From Cyclobacterium marinum DSM 745 (GTDB taxonomy: Bacteria; Bacteroidota; Bacteroidia; Cytophagales; Cyclobacteriaceae), in assembly GCF_000222485.1 (NCBI RefSeq), contig NC_015914.1, positions 1,116,001-1,180,000 on the forward strand: a DNA stretch of 64,000 bases, given 5' to 3'. How positions within the stretch are numbered: the first letter of the stretch is position 1; each line of letters starts with the position of its first letter. The notes below the pieces were generated by a model. The model did not search any database and had not been told where the DNA came from. It saw only the letters and a list, made by a program, of their open reading frames with translations. Made by a program: the position numbers and the translations under genes. This document shows positions 15,897 to 26,394 of this stretch, in pieces.

Positions 15897-16628
15897 ATGA
15901 AAAAGCCATTTAACGTTATCTATGAAGACAATCATTTGCTGGTCGTTAATAAGGCTGCGGGGATATTGGTACAAGGAGATAAAACCGGAGACAAAACACT
16001 TACTGATCTTTGCAAAACCTATATCGCCAATAAGTATAACAAACCCGGCGCTGTGTTTCTACACCCTGTTCACAGGCTAGATAGACCTGTAAGTGGAATA
16101 GTGGTCTTTGCAAGAACTTCCAAGGCCTTGGAAAGGATGACGGCATTGTTCAGGAAAAGAGAAGTTCATAAGGTTTATTGGGCGGTAGTGAAGCGAAGAC
16201 CCAAAGAGGAATCCGGAAAGCTAACTCATTGGCTGGTTAAAGATTCGGAAAAAAACATTTCCTCGGCGTATGAAAAAGAGGTACCCAATGCGAAAAGGTC
16301 TGAATTAACCTATAAGAGCATGGGCAAATTAAATGATCACTGGCTATTGGAGCTTCGACCGATTACAGGAAGACCACATCAATTGCGTGTACAACTATCA
16401 ACCATGAATTGCCCCATAAGAGGTGACATAAAGTATGGTTTCTCGAAACCGAATCCCGATGCAAGCATAAACCTCCATGCATTTCATTTGGTTTTTATAC
16501 ACCCCATCAAAAAGGAAAAATTATTCTTAAGAGCAGCCTTACCTGAAGAGCCGTTTTGGGAGCAGTTTTTGGAGTTTGAAAACATAAAATCAGCCGATCG
16601 CCGCTTAGACAATACATTTAGCGGATAA
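15897..16628 (+). CDS. RluA family RNA pseudouridine synthase
   Basis: Isomerises uridine to pseudouridine in rRNA or tRNA; the exact target cannot be assigned. Catalytic D62 sits in the HRLDRPVSGIVVFARTS motif, DNHLLVVNKAAGILVQ is the N-terminal strand, and ITGRPHQLRVQL is the conserved C-terminal motif. At 243 residues it lacks an S4 domain and is of the short RluA/RluC-catalytic-core type common in Bacteroidota. It lies between prfC and a TraB/GumN gene, 12 nt before the latter. Confidence 0.94.
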   Translation: MKKPFNVIYEDNHLLVVNKAAGILVQGDKTGDKTLTDLCKTYIANKYNKPGAVFLHPVHRLDRPVSGIVVFARTSKALERMTALFRKREVHKVYWAVVKRRPKEESGKLTHWLVKDSEKNISSAYEKEVPNAKRSELTYKSMGKLNDHWLLELRPITGRPHQLRVQLSTMNCPIRGDIKYGFSKPNPDASINLHAFHLVFIHPIKKEKLFLRAALPEEPFWEQFLEFENIKSADRRLDNTFSG

Positions 16629-16640
16629 ATTTTGTGGGTA

Positions 16641-17495
16641 ATGTTCAAGAATATTTTTTTCATTTGTCTATTTTCCCTTGGGTCAATTTCTGCTTTTAGC
16701 CAAGAAGAAGGAGTTTTTTGGGAAATATACGGTGCTGATTCCACAGCACCTTCTTACCTTTTCGGGACTATTCACCTAATTTGCCAAGAGGATTTTGTTA
16801 TTAATGAAAAGATAGCTGATAAGTTAGCTATGTCTGACTATCTTGTTCTAGAAATTGACATGGACGACCCTCAACTTCAAGTGTCTATGCAACAGAATCT
16901 TTACAATAAAGAGGGACAAAAAATTACGGATTTTCTTTCTGAAGAAGCTTATCTAACAATTCATACCTATATAAAAGAAAGGACAGGAATGGACATGGAT
17001 ATGCTAAAAGAAATGCGTCCTATGGTATTGATGTCGCTTTTGTACAACAACCTCCTAGAATGTGAAACCATGTCTCTAGAGATGGAATTAATGGCATTGG
17101 CAAATACCGAAAACAAAGAAATCCTTGGATTAGAAACTGTTGAAGAACAAATGTCATTCTTTGACCTTATCCCATTAAGCAATCAGTACGAAAGCTTCTA
17201 TGCTTATATTAAGGACATAGAAAAAGGTCAAGCTGAGTTCCGCAAGCTTATCAATGCTTACAAAGAAGAAAAAATTACCGACTTATTACAGATGGTCGCA
17301 GAGAGTCCGGAATACAAAGATTATCAAGACGAATTTCTTTATGAAAGAAACCAAAAATGGATGAAACCCATGACCCAAATAATGGAAAATGGCACAGCTT
17401 TTTTTGCAGTTGGAGCAGGCCATTTGGCAGGTCCAAAGGGGTTAATCAACCTATTAAAAAGCCAAGGTTTTACTGTTAGAAGAATAGAAATGTAA
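16641..17495 (+). CDS. TraB/GumN family protein, exported
   Basis: Member of the TraB/GumN superfamily, related to TIKI metalloproteases; the bacterial substrates are unknown. A signal peptide (MFKNIFFICLFSLGSISAFSQ) is followed by SYLFGTIHLICQED (GTIH, 42-45), the central EILGLETVEEQMSFFD (the usual G-L-E-T motif) and the C-terminal FFAVGAGHLAGPKGLINLL. The ATG at 16641 gives a clean signal peptide; the alternative TTG 9 nt earlier does not improve it. The gene converges with the TVP38 gene with a 2-nt gap. Confidence 0.9.
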   Translation: MFKNIFFICLFSLGSISAFSQEEGVFWEIYGADSTAPSYLFGTIHLICQEDFVINEKIADKLAMSDYLVLEIDMDDPQLQVSMQQNLYNKEGQKITDFLSEEAYLTIHTYIKERTGMDMDMLKEMRPMVLMSLLYNNLLECETMSLEMELMALANTENKEILGLETVEEQMSFFDLIPLSNQYESFYAYIKDIEKGQAEFRKLINAYKEEKITDLLQMVAESPEYKDYQDEFLYERNQKWMKPMTQIMENGTAFFAVGAGHLAGPKGLINLLKSQGFTVRRIEM

Positions 17496-17497
17496 AT

Positions 17498-18211
17498 TCA
17501 ATTCTTTGAAGCTGACTTGGTAAAAAAAGTATAAATCCCAACCAAGCTTACAACCAATAGCGCCACTATAAGTACATATTGCCAAATTGGCGATTTGGTA
17601 GTAAGGGCTTCTTGTAAACTACCGGCCAAAGCCCCGGAAGAAAATGCTAGCAAGGTTCTGGGAAGCATACCCAAAAACCCAAACCACAAGACCCGCTTTA
17701 TCCCTGTTCTCAGCATGGCAAACACCAAATTTGAGATCGCAAAAGGGATGACAGGGCTAATTCTAACAAAAAATATTAAACTTCCCATTTGGCCTTTTTT
17801 CTCTGAAATAAGCTTCTTGGCTTTTGGGTAAGGTGCCAAAAGCAAATCAAGACTATCTTTCTCCAAAATTCTACCTAAATAGTAGCCTACTGCACTAGCT
17901 AGTGTATATGCCAAAACCAAATAGGGAAAAGTTTGCCAACCAAATACATATCCGGAAATTACAGCAAAGAAAGTGGTAGGGACCAAGGCCAAGCCCATCA
18001 GAAAGGTGCCTGAAATACAATAAATCAAAACAATTTCTGGCTTAATTATTGGAGACAAATTTATTTCAGACCAATGGCTATAAATCCAGTTTCCAAGAAT
18101 TATGGCACCTATGGAGGGGAGGATGCTCACCCACAAGACAGCTACAAGTACCCATGGGCTTTGGTTATAGATATTTCTTAAATGCTTGAAAATAGGCGGT
18201 TTTTTATTCAT
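17498..18211 (-). CDS. TVP38/TMEM64 (DedA/SNARE-associated) membrane protein
   Basis: 237-residue multi-pass inner-membrane protein of the VTT/DedA superfamily, thought to include lipid scramblases or transporters. Hydrophobic segments lie at about 15-38, 60-95, 104-115, 150-190 and 210-232. The family core is GLALVPTTFFAVISGYVFG, the re-entrant VRISPVIPFAISNLVFA and LPRTLLAFSSGALAGSL. The specific substrate is unknown. Its start is 102 nt from the divergent trans-sulfuration gene. Confidence 0.92.
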   Translation of the reverse strand: MNKKPPIFKHLRNIYNQSPWVLVAVLWVSILPSIGAIILGNWIYSHWSEINLSPIIKPEIVLIYCISGTFLMGLALVPTTFFAVISGYVFGWQTFPYLVLAYTLASAVGYYLGRILEKDSLDLLLAPYPKAKKLISEKKGQMGSLIFFVRISPVIPFAISNLVFAMLRTGIKRVLWFGFLGMLPRTLLAFSSGALAGSLQEALTTKSPIWQYVLIVALLVVSLVGIYTFFTKSASKN

Positions 18212-18313
18212 CTTTGAACAAAACTAGAAATAATTTTGACTAATATTTAACCAGACATAGGCTTAATTAGAAATTTGTCTCGTCAGGTCGATTAAATTAT
18301 ATAAAACAACTTT

Positions 18314-19459
18314 ATGAAATTTGCTACAAAAGCCATTCACGCAGGGATAAAACCGGACATCGGTACAGGGGCAATTATGACCCCTATTTTCCAAACTTCT
18401 ACCTATGTTCAAAAATCTCCCGGAGATCACAAAGGTTTTGAATATTCGAGGACCCAGAACCCTACGAGGCAAGCCTTGGAACAAAATTTGGCTGCCTTGG
18501 AAAATGGGCAACATGGCTTATGCTTTTCCTCCGGCATGGCCGCTATAGATTGTATACTTAAACTTTTGAAACCTGGTGACGAGGTCATTAGTACCAATGA
18601 TTTATATGGTGGGACTTATAGAATCTTCACCAAGGTGTTTTCCAAATATGGGATAAAATTTCATTTTGTCAATATGGAAAAACCGGAGGAAATACTCACC
18701 TATATCAATGAAAACACCAAAATGATATGGGCCGAAACACCTACGAATCCGATGATGAATATTATTGATATTCAAGCCTTGGCAGGCATTGCCAAAAGCA
18801 ATCATTTATTATTAGGGGTGGACAATACCTTTGCAACACCCTTTTTGCAAAGCCCGCTGGATCTAGGTGCTGACCTTGTCATGCATTCTGTTACAAAATA
18901 CCTTGCCGGACATTCAGACGTGGTCATGGGGGCCATTGTGGTAAAGGACAAAAAACTTGCAGAGGATTTGGCCTTTATTCAAAATTCTTGTGGAGCAGTT
19001 CCGGGTCCTCAAGATTGCTTTTTAGTTTTGAGAGGAATTAAAACGCTGCACCTTAGGATGGAAAGACATTGTCAAAACGGAAAGACCATTGCAGCCTATC
19101 TGAAAAATCACCCTAAAGTTGAAAAGGTTTTTTGGCCGGGATTTGAAGATCACCCAAATCATGGCATAGCCAAAGCCCAAATGAATGATTTTGGAGGGAT
19201 GCTATCTTTCACCTTGAAAGGTAACAATATTGAGGACGCCATAAAGGTTTTGGAAAATTTTAGAATTTTTGTATTGGCAGAATCTTTGGGAGGTGTTGAA
19301 TCACTATGTGGACACCCTGCTACAATGACCCACGCTAGTATTCCAAAATCTGAAAGGGAAAAAGTAGGTTTATCTGATTCTTTGATCAGGTTAAGTGTAG
19401 GAATAGAAGATGCTGAAGATTTAAAAAATGACCTTGCTCAAGCAATGGATAAACTTTAA
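18314..19459 (+). CDS. Cystathionine gamma-synthase / cystathionine lyase family PLP enzyme
   Basis: Trans-sulfuration enzyme of the Cys/Met metabolism PLP family, interconverting homocysteine, cystathionine and cysteine; the sequence does not settle whether it is MetB, MetC or a gamma-lyase. The PLP lysine is K195 in HSVTKYLAGHSDVV; FEYSRTQNPTRQALE, SGMAAIDCI and VESLCGHPATMTHAS are the other core motifs. At 381 residues it has normal length. A TAATTTTG -7-like element (18231-18238) lies upstream, with TTTG only 14 nt before it. The last 4 nt overlap the convergent gene. Confidence 0.93.
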   Translation: MKFATKAIHAGIKPDIGTGAIMTPIFQTSTYVQKSPGDHKGFEYSRTQNPTRQALEQNLAALENGQHGLCFSSGMAAIDCILKLLKPGDEVISTNDLYGGTYRIFTKVFSKYGIKFHFVNMEKPEEILTYINENTKMIWAETPTNPMMNIIDIQALAGIAKSNHLLLGVDNTFATPFLQSPLDLGADLVMHSVTKYLAGHSDVVMGAIVVKDKKLAEDLAFIQNSCGAVPGPQDCFLVLRGIKTLHLRMERHCQNGKTIAAYLKNHPKVEKVFWPGFEDHPNHGIAKAQMNDFGGMLSFTLKGNNIEDAIKVLENFRIFVLAESLGGVESLCGHPATMTHASIPKSEREKVGLSDSLIRLSVGIEDAEDLKNDLAQAMDKL

Positions 19460-20292
19460 TGAAGCATTTTTGTAAATAACTGTTGACACTTGGTATCAAT
19501 AGCAAGTGTTAACTCTTTGTGATTCTTTTGTAGAAGCGTAAGTACCGGCTGGTATTTTTTACTTACATCTTCCTTCTTGCCCAAATGGCTGCCCAAATGT
19601 TGGAGAAGAAGCTGATTTTTATACCATGTGTCCATTTTCTTGGAAAGGGTGTCGATTTCTTGATGAACGACATGTGTAAAGACTGAATTCAAGCCTATGG
19701 ATAACCTGATTTTTTCGAGGGCGGTAACTTTTTTCAAGCCTTTGTAAATATCGCTAATAGTTTGCGCGTCAAGCTTAGTCTTTGTTCCAAAATAAAAATA
19801 ATCAATCTCTTCGTTAATTATCTGATTGATTGCAGTATTAATATTCAAGATTGACATCCCCTGAGAAAATTTATATATGTCCCTATAAAGGTTTTCCCAT
19901 TGGTGTAGAGGAACAGAAAGAATTAGTTCGTAAACCTCGGTATAAACCCTATCTTTATCAGAAGAGATAAGCTTCCCATAATCTGAATAATGGCCTTTTT
20001 CTGCCAGCATATGGTTTATAAACCCCTCTTCAATTAGACGAATATGCTTAACTTTTCGAAGATTTTTTTGCAAGGGTTTGAAAGGTGAAAATATTTTGCC
20101 AATCTTTTTTTTCTTATTGAAATGAACCCTTTCCAATAACTGAATATATACGCTAAAAAAATCCAAATGCGCCTCTAGCTCAATGGCTTTTTTGGACTTC
20201 ATTTTTTTTGAAAGTTCTTCAAACAATACCTTCCCGGCATCGTAGTGCTTGTCAAAAACATGTAAAACCAAGGGTAAGGTAGATGCTTCCAT
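19456..20292 (-). CDS. Hypothetical all-helical protein, possibly CHAD-like
   Basis: 278-residue soluble protein predicted to be almost entirely helical and rich in Lys, Leu and His. It is not firmly recognised. The arrangement of two helical bundles with basic patches (KKKKIGKIFSPFKPLQKNLRKVKHIRL near 58-85, and HQEIDTLSKKMDTWYKNQLLLQHLGSHLG in the C-terminal third) recalls CHAD domains, which bind polyphosphate, but the diagnostic histidine pattern is not clear. It ends in a 4-nt overlap with the convergent trans-sulfuration gene and begins 2 nt after the Smr gene on the same strand, so it probably shares that transcript. Confidence 0.6.
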   Translation of the reverse strand: MEASTLPLVLHVFDKHYDAGKVLFEELSKKMKSKKAIELEAHLDFFSVYIQLLERVHFNKKKKIGKIFSPFKPLQKNLRKVKHIRLIEEGFINHMLAEKGHYSDYGKLISSDKDRVYTEVYELILSVPLHQWENLYRDIYKFSQGMSILNINTAINQIINEEIDYFYFGTKTKLDAQTISDIYKGLKKVTALEKIRLSIGLNSVFTHVVHQEIDTLSKKMDTWYKNQLLLQHLGSHLGKKEDVSKKYQPVLTLLQKNHKELTLAIDTKCQQLFTKMLH

Positions 20293-20294
20293 TG

Positions 20295-21257
20295 CTATTC
20301 ATTTATTTTTACAGTTGTAGCTCCATATCCAAAATTAGTCTTCTGACTGTCTTTAAAGTATTTAATCCCTTGCAATTGACTTAAATACTTGTGTATGTTT
20401 TTTCTCAAAACTCCATTCCCAATGCCATGAATAAAAACAATTTCATCCATTCCCGAGGCAATGGCGTCATTGAGATTCGTTTCAAACGTTTTCATCTGCA
20501 ATTGTAACATTTCACCATTACTCATCAGGTCATGGTCTTTTGTCAATTTATCTATATGTAAGTCAATGGAAGCTGGAGGCCTTTTCACCTTTGCCACCGG
20601 ATAAACATCTTGGGGACTAGGATTAAGCTCCTTATTCAATTGATTAATGTTCAATGTTTTAACGGCATTGTCTAACCTAAAAAAATAAGCTTCTTTATTT
20701 ATTAATGGTGCTTTCCCTTTATTTTTAAAAAATGAGGAAGCTTTTAGTTTTATATTTCTTACCTGTACGGGTTGTTGTTTATCAAATCGTTTATTTAAAA
20801 AGGCCATCATTACACTGAAAGGTGGCCACTGTTCGAAATCAGGAAGCAATTTTTCTCCTAACTTAGTAAATGACTTTCCTTTCACTACACCCGCTCCCAT
20901 ATTTTTCGCATTGTTTTGCTGATGTTCGTCAAAAGAAAAAAGACAATCCTTGGAATGGTTATTGATAAGAACCATGTCGTAAACCTGATCATTGTAAGGG
21001 ACATAGGCTATAAAAACCCCCTCTTCAGAAACTGCAGGGTCGCTTTTTGGAAGACTTGACTGAAACCCTGATGTTTTCTTTGGCTTGGTATCAAAATAAG
21101 CCTCTTCAGCCTCATTGATAACCACTACCTCTGATTTGAGAGCAGGAATTCTAAATCCATCCTCAATTTCAATTTCAACTTGGCCTCCAGAAGAAAGTTT
21201 GGTAATTATACCTTCCTCTTTCCCATGCAACAACCTAACTTTATCCCCTATATTCAT
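20295..21257 (-). CDS. DUF2027 and Smr domain protein
   Basis: 320 residues with an N-terminal KOW/SH3-like DUF2027 region (MNIGDKVRLLHGKEEGIIT, 1-60), a central beta domain, and a C-terminal Smr domain: SIDLHIDKLTKDH (about 229-241), FIHGIGNGVLRKNIHKYL and the closing GYGATTVKI. Smr domains of MutS2 and related proteins act as nucleases on branched DNA or collided-ribosome mRNA; LDLH-x-G and HGxGxG are the motifs, of which SIDLH and HGIGNG are present here. The biological role of DUF2027-Smr proteins is not known. It is co-transcribed with the downstream helical protein. Confidence 0.88.
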   Translation of the reverse strand: MNIGDKVRLLHGKEEGIITKLSSGGQVEIEIEDGFRIPALKSEVVVINEAEEAYFDTKPKKTSGFQSSLPKSDPAVSEEGVFIAYVPYNDQVYDMVLINNHSKDCLFSFDEHQQNNAKNMGAGVVKGKSFTKLGEKLLPDFEQWPPFSVMMAFLNKRFDKQQPVQVRNIKLKASSFFKNKGKAPLINKEAYFFRLDNAVKTLNINQLNKELNPSPQDVYPVAKVKRPPASIDLHIDKLTKDHDLMSNGEMLQLQMKTFETNLNDAIASGMDEIVFIHGIGNGVLRKNIHKYLSQLQGIKYFKDSQKTNFGYGATTVKINE

Positions 21258-21515
21258 GTCTCAAATTTACCAAATAGATTGGGGAATATCACATTTAATC
21301 ACTTTTGATTCTATGAATCCCCTTTTATTTCCATTTCATGATTCGACAATCATTCTTCTCAACTGCATGGTCTTACCGGTGGATTTCCTACTCAATAACT
21401 TGATCAAATTCTCCGATAGCTCAAGGCAAAGCTTAAATTTCTTTTTCCGCATTACTTATATATAACATACAAGTCAAAATCATTACGACCACCTTGATTT
21501 TAAAGGCAATAAAAC

Positions 21516-21556
21516 AAAAAGAAACCCATTATAAAACAAAATGGGTTTCTTTTTTT
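21516..21556. terminator. Terminator for leuS
   Basis: A hairpin (AAAAAGAAACCCATT ... AATGGGTTTCTTTTT, 9-nt loop) flanked by A- and T-runs lies 5 nt after the leuS stop on the minus strand. The symmetric A/T flanks would also stop plus-strand read-through. Confidence 0.88.
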
Positions 21557-21560
21557 ACAC

Positions 21561-24335
21561 TTACAATACAATATTTACAATTTTTCCCGGAACAACGATG
21601 ACTTTTTTAGGCTGCTGTCCTTTGGTCCATTTTTGAATTTGCTCATCTTGTAAGGCGGCTTCTTCAATTTCCTGTTTTGACAAACTTAATGAAAGCTCAA
21701 TTTTAGCCCTCATTTTACCATTAATGGAAACAGGGTATTGATGGCTATCCTCAGTTAGGTATTTCTCTTCTGCAATGGGAAATTGGGCATGGATAATAGA
21801 TTGCTCATGACCTAAAAGCTCCCATAATTCTTCTGAAATATGAGGTGCGTAGGGTGACAATACAATCAATAGAGGTTCCAAAACCTCTCTATTGTTACAC
21901 TTCAAGGCTGACAATTCGTTGACACAAATCATAAAGGAAGAAACTGAAGTATTGAACGCATGTCTTTCAATATCCTCCTCCACTTTTTTCATGGTTTTGT
22001 GCAAAGATTTTAACGCCTCTTTAGAAGCCGGTTTGTCGGACACATTCCATTTGCCATCTTTATCATGAAACAACCTCCACAATTTTTTCAAGAATTTAAA
22101 TACACCATCGATCCCATTGGTGTTCCAAGGCTTGAATTGCTCCAAAGGCCCCAAGAACATTTCGTACAATCTTAAAGTATCTGCTCCGTAACTTTCAATG
22201 ACATCATCAGGGTTGACTACATTGTATTTGGACTTTGACATTTTTTCAACCTCAGCCCCACAATTGTATTTACCATCTTCCAAAATAAATTCAGCATCTT
22301 TCAAATCAGGTCTCCAATTTCGGAACGCCTCTATATCCAGCTGATCATTGTAAACGATATTAACATCTACATGCATTGGACTTACCTCATGCTCACCTAT
22401 CAACCCATGGCTCACAAAGATGTTGGTGCCTTTTTTACGGTAAACAAAATTAGACCTACCTTGGATCATCCCCTGGTTGATCATTTTTTGGAAAGGCTCT
22501 TCTATAGGAACCAAACCCCTGTCAAATAAAAACTTAGTCCAAAATCTAGAATACAACAAATGTCCTGTAGCATGTTCAGCTCCTCCGATGTACAAGTCCA
22601 CCGATCCCCAATAATTTGCAGCTGATTTACTTACAAATTCCTCCTTATTTTGAGCATCCATGTATCTAAAAAAATACCAGCTAGACCCTGCCCATCCCGG
22701 CATGGTGCTCATTTCTAATGGAAAAGTTCCTTCTTCAGTCTTGTAAGTCCAGTCCTTGGCTCTTCCAAGTGGTGGAGCTCCATCTTCTGTAGGTAAGTAT
22801 TTATCCACTTCAGGAAGTGGCAATGGCAAATCACGTTCATCTACCAAATAGGGTAAATCATTTTTAAAATAAACGGGAAGTGGCTCACCCCAATAGCGTT
22901 GGCGGGTAAAAATAGCATCCCTCATTTTATATTGGATTTTCCCCTTCCCTATCCCTTTCTCTTCGAGAAACGCAATGGCCTTGTCCATAGCCTCTTGCAT
23001 TTTTAATCCGCTAATGAAGCCTGAATTCATTATGGTTCCTCCCTTTCCGGGAAAAGACCCCTCTGACATGTCCCCTTCAATTACTTGTCTTTTTTCCAAT
23101 CCAAAATGGTTGGCAAAATTATAATCACGCTCATCATGGGATGGCACAGCCATAACTGCCCCGGTTCCATACCCCGCCAATACATAATCAGCAATCCAAA
23201 TAGGAATACTTTCCCCATTAAATGGGTTTTTTGCATAACTACCTGTAAAAGCACCGGAAATAGTCTTGACATCAGCCATTCTATCCCTTTCAGACCTGTT
23301 CTTGGCCTGCGCAACATAACTGACTGCTATTTCTCTTTGGTCTTCTGTAATTAACTTTTCTACCAATTCATGCTCCGGAGCTAATGCCAAATAAGTCACT
23401 CCATATATGGTGTCAATCCTTGTGGTAAAGACTTTGATTTTTTCGTTTTGACCTTCTACATCAAATACCATTTCTGCACCCAAAGATCTACCTATCCAGT
23501 TCCTTTGCATTTCCTTAACAGGGTCTGGCCAATCTAAACTTTCCAAACCATTCAGTAATCTTTCAGCATAGGCGGTAATTCGCATACTCCATTGCATCAT
23601 ACGTTTTCTTTCTACGGGATGCCCTCCTCTTTCAGAGAAACCATCCTTGACCTCATCATTAGAAAGCACCGTACCCAATGCCGCACACCAATTGACAGTG
23701 GTCTCTGCCAAATAAGTAAGCCTATACCTTAATAATACTCTTTGTTTTTTCTCTGTTGAATACTCCGCCCAATCCTCAGCACTAAAAATCTCAGTATCCT
23801 CATCACAAGCTGCTTTAACTCCCTTGTTTCCTTCTTTTTCAAAGATTGATACAAGATGAGCTATTGGCATGGCCTTATCAGCTGCCATGTCATAATAGCT
23901 TTCAAAAAGCTGCATAAATATCCACTGTGTCCATCGATAATATTCAGGATCAGAGGTTCTTACTTCTTTACTCCAATCAAAGGCAAATCCTATGTTCTTG
24001 AGTTGTTCGGTATACCTTTTAATATTTTCTTCAGTGGTAATTGCAGGATGTTGACCTGTCTGAATCGCATATTGCTCTGCCGGAAGACCAAATGAATCGT
24101 AGCCCATTGGATGCAATACATTGAATCCTTTCAATCTTTTGTAACGTGTTACAATATCAGAGGCAATGTAACCTAATGGATGGCCTACGTGAAGTCCTGC
24201 TCCAGAAGGATACGGAAACATATCCAAAGAATAAAACTTGGGTTTATTTGTTTCCGGACTAGCATTGAAAATTCCGGTTTGCTCCCAGCGGTCCTGCCAT
24301 TTTTTTTCAATGGCGCGAAAATTATAATCAGACAT
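21561..24335 (-). CDS. leuS: Leucyl-tRNA synthetase
   Basis: Class I aminoacyl-tRNA synthetase that charges tRNA-Leu. The HIGH motif is HVGH (49-52) in [14 protein letters not shown], the KMSKS loop is KMSKS (698-702), and the CP1 editing domain contains the threonine-rich [19 protein letters not shown] segment. The insertion [26 protein letters not shown] is usual for Bacteroidota LeuRS, making it 924 residues against about 860 in E. coli. A -7 promoter element lies 37 nt upstream. The gene stands alone between two terminator or long gaps. Confidence 0.98.
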   Translation of the reverse strand: MSDYNFRAIEKKWQDRWEQTGIFNASPETNKPKFYSLDMFPYPSGAGLHVGHPLGYIASDIVTRYKRLKGFNVLHPMGYDSFGLPAEQYAIQTGQHPAITTEENIKRYTEQLKNIGFAFDWSKEVRTSDPEYYRWTQWIFMQLFESYYDMAADKAMPIAHLVSIFEKEGNKGVKAACDEDTEIFSAEDWAEYSTEKKQRVLLRYRLTYLAETTVNWCAALGTVLSNDEVKDGFSERGGHPVERKRMMQWSMRITAYAERLLNGLESLDWPDPVKEMQRNWIGRSLGAEMVFDVEGQNEKIKVFTTRIDTIYGVTYLALAPEHELVEKLITEDQREIAVSYVAQAKNRSERDRMADVKTISGAFTGSYAKNPFNGESIPIWIADYVLAGYGTGAVMAVPSHDERDYNFANHFGLEKRQVIEGDMSEGSFPGKGGTIMNSGFISGLKMQEAMDKAIAFLEEKGIGKGKIQYKMRDAIFTRQRYWGEPLPVYFKNDLPYLVDERDLPLPLPEVDKYLPTEDGAPPLGRAKDWTYKTEEGTFPLEMSTMPGWAGSSWYFFRYMDAQNKEEFVSKSAANYWGSVDLYIGGAEHATGHLLYSRFWTKFLFDRGLVPIEEPFQKMINQGMIQGRSNFVYRKKGTNIFVSHGLIGEHEVSPMHVDVNIVYNDQLDIEAFRNWRPDLKDAEFILEDGKYNCGAEVEKMSKSKYNVVNPDDVIESYGADTLRLYEMFLGPLEQFKPWNTNGIDGVFKFLKKLWRLFHDKDGKWNVSDKPASKEALKSLHKTMKKVEEDIERHAFNTSVSSFMICVNELSALKCNNREVLEPLLIVLSPYAPHISEELWELLGHEQSIIHAQFPIAEEKYLTEDSHQYPVSINGKMRAKIELSLSLSKQEIEEAALQDEQIQKWTKGQQPKKVIVVPGKIVNIVL

Positions 24336-24371
24336 TTTCAGTAATTGTAAAATTATTGGTCAATTCAATTC

Positions 24372-24379
24372 CAAAAGTA
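24372..24379 (-). promoter_or_regulatory. -7 promoter element for leuS
   Basis: On the minus strand, TACTTTTG matches TAnnTTTG and lies about 37 nt before the leuS start. No -33 TTTG is found at the standard distance. Confidence 0.4.
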
Positions 24380-24461
24380 TAAAAAATATCCCTATTCATT
24401 TCGAATATGGATAACTATATATAAATCACTTTTTAATTAAAAAATAATATCGTGGTCAAAT

Positions 24462-25406
24462 CTACCAATTTCTAAAAACTCTTCCCCTTCTTTGAAAAAT
24501 CCAGTTTCTCCAAAATCCGTATGAAAAATTAATTTCAGCTCCTGCACTTAAGGTAAAATACCCATCATATCGGGCTCCCGGCTCATTTAGCCTTGGGTCA
24601 CCACTGCCTCTTCTTGCACTTCCTTGAGTATTCCTGATCAACTCTATATTTGGTTCTCCATTTGGAAGTAAAAATCGTTCTTGCCTAACTGAAAGCCGAA
24701 GCCTATCAGGGTTTTCTCCGGAAATATAATCTTCGATCAACTCTTCATAAAAACCGGAAATATCAAAAGCACTGACATCATCCAAATAATCTGAAAATGT
24801 AAACCTATAATTACCTTCAATGAATAAATCCAAATATAAATTTGCCTTGAATTTTAAACCAATCCCCATAGGCATGATCACAACCACGTTATTATAAAGT
24901 TCATTTTCAGTTCGCAATGGTCGCAATGCCACCCAATTATCTTTATAATTAGTGTATGGATCAATGGTAGAGGCTCCCAAGCCTAAAAAGACATAGGGAT
25001 TAAAAAAGTCTCTATTGATATTGTATTTTTTCACTGGTTTTAAGTAGTACTCTATCAAGATTGCTGTCTCCCAATTTTTACTGCGGAAATTTAAGTTCCT
25101 AGGTACTCTACCACTTTTAGGATCAGCATGATCATCTTGACCGGAAATTTGGTAATACCCTAGATCTCCTCTGACTTTCAGATTGGTACCGAAGGTATAC
25201 CTTGCACTAAACCCTGCGTAATAATCCGGTTGTACACCTTCCTTGTATTGCCATAATGCATAAAGGTCTCCAAAGTACTGGGATGGGCCACCTTGTAGAG
25301 AAAAAGACCATAATTCCTCTCTTCTGTACTTGTTAAACCCTTGACCAAATGTTTGTAGTAAAATACACGTTAAAAAAAATGTAATAAAAAATATTTTCTT
25401 GCTCAT
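24462..25406 (-). CDS. Outer-membrane beta-barrel protein (DUF6089-like)
   Basis: 314-residue exported protein: signal peptide (about 1-21, ending TFGQ) followed by alternating amphipathic strands ending in aromatic residues, consistent with an 8-10-stranded outer-membrane barrel. The opening ELWSFSLQGGPSQYFGDLY, RNLNFRSKNWETAILIEYYL and FFNPYVFLGLGAS fit the DUF6089 family, whose function is unknown. The C terminus ends IFQRRGRVFRNW with a terminal aromatic. The MscS-type gene lies upstream on the same strand, 82 nt away. Confidence 0.78.
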   Translation of the reverse strand: MSKKIFFITFFLTCILLQTFGQGFNKYRREELWSFSLQGGPSQYFGDLYALWQYKEGVQPDYYAGFSARYTFGTNLKVRGDLGYYQISGQDDHADPKSGRVPRNLNFRSKNWETAILIEYYLKPVKKYNINRDFFNPYVFLGLGASTIDPYTNYKDNWVALRPLRTENELYNNVVVIMPMGIGLKFKANLYLDLFIEGNYRFTFSDYLDDVSAFDISGFYEELIEDYISGENPDRLRLSVRQERFLLPNGEPNIELIRNTQGSARRGSGDPRLNEPGARYDGYFTLSAGAEINFSYGFWRNWIFQRRGRVFRNW

Positions 25407-25488
25407 CTTACGCTAAACCTAATCTCTCGCCATTAACCTCTTGGCTATAAACCCCCTAAAGATAATATAGAAAGCTACAATAAAAAAA

Positions 25489-26394
25489 TTACTTTGTTGC
25501 AATTTTGTCCAAGCCTGAGCGTATATGTAAATCTCTCTGAGGGAAAGGAATCTCAATGTTCTCTTCCTTAAATTTTTTAAAGATTGCATAGTACAGCTGA
25601 CTTTTCAATACATTTGGTTTGTTGGTATATTCAGTGGTCCAAACCCTCAAATTAAAATCAATACTACTATCATTGTATTTATCAAAAAGCACATCGGGCT
25701 GCGGTTTGGTCAATACACCCGGATATTCTTTCACCACTTCCAAAAGAATCCGTCTAATTTTTTCAGGGTCCTCTTTATAGGATACACCTACAGGAATATT
25801 AAACCTTATATTACTGTCATTGTGTGACCAATTGATAACAGAATTATCAATAAATTGACTATTCGGAACAATAATAGAAATATTATCATTGGTAAGTATG
25901 GTAGTGGATCTGGTAGATATTTTTTCGACATCTCCATATACTTCATCGACTTCTATCCTGTCTCCTACTTTAATTGGTCTCTCCAAAAGAATGATCAAAC
26001 CACTTATGAAATTATTTGTGATATTTTGTAGTCCAAATCCAATCCCTACGCCGATTGCCCCGGCTAAAATTCCTAAGGCACTCAGGTCCACATTACTATT
26101 CTGCAAAATAGTTATTAAACCGATGATGATAAGCAGGTACTTGAAGAAAGATGCAATGGATTGACGAATGCCAACTTCAATTTTATATCTGGCCAAAACT
26201 TTATTAGCAAGAAACCTTCTAGCCAGTTCGGATATTACAAAAACCAAGACTATGGATACGGTTAAACCTAAAAATAACCCTATGGTCAACCTAGTTTCTC
26301 CGACCATAATAATTTTAAAATCGAGAATTTCGTTTATTTTTTTGAATAGTTCTGTAAAATCTCCATTCTTAATATCTTGTATAAATTCAAACAT
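25489..26394 (-). CDS. Mechanosensitive ion channel, MscS family
   Basis: Small-conductance mechanosensitive channel that releases solutes under hypo-osmotic shock. Two N-terminal membrane helices (about 34-53 and 77-103) precede the pore helix in LGILAGAIGVGIGFGLQNITNNFISGLIILLERPIKVGDRIEV, whose Gly/Ala-rich packing pattern is diagnostic. The beta domain contains VEKISTRSTTI and NSQFIDNSVINWS. The C-terminal alpha/beta domain ends with FPQRDLHIRS. At 301 residues it is a typical minimal MscS. It is divergent from the GNAT-nitrilase gene. Confidence 0.95.
   Translation of the reverse strand: MFEFIQDIKNGDFTELFKKINEILDFKIIMVGETRLTIGLFLGLTVSIVLVFVISELARRFLANKVLARYKIEVGIRQSIASFFKYLLIIIGLITILQNSNVDLSALGILAGAIGVGIGFGLQNITNNFISGLIILLERPIKVGDRIEVDEVYGDVEKISTRSTTILTNDNISIIVPNSQFIDNSVINWSHNDSNIRFNIPVGVSYKEDPEKIRRILLEVVKEYPGVLTKPQPDVLFDKYNDSSIDFNLRVWTTEYTNKPNVLKSQLYYAIFKKFKEENIEIPFPQRDLHIRSGLDKIATK

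Noticed and set aside
18212..18313. SAM riboswitch before the trans-sulfuration gene
   Set aside because: The 102-bp gap lacks a SAM-I-type core or long stems.
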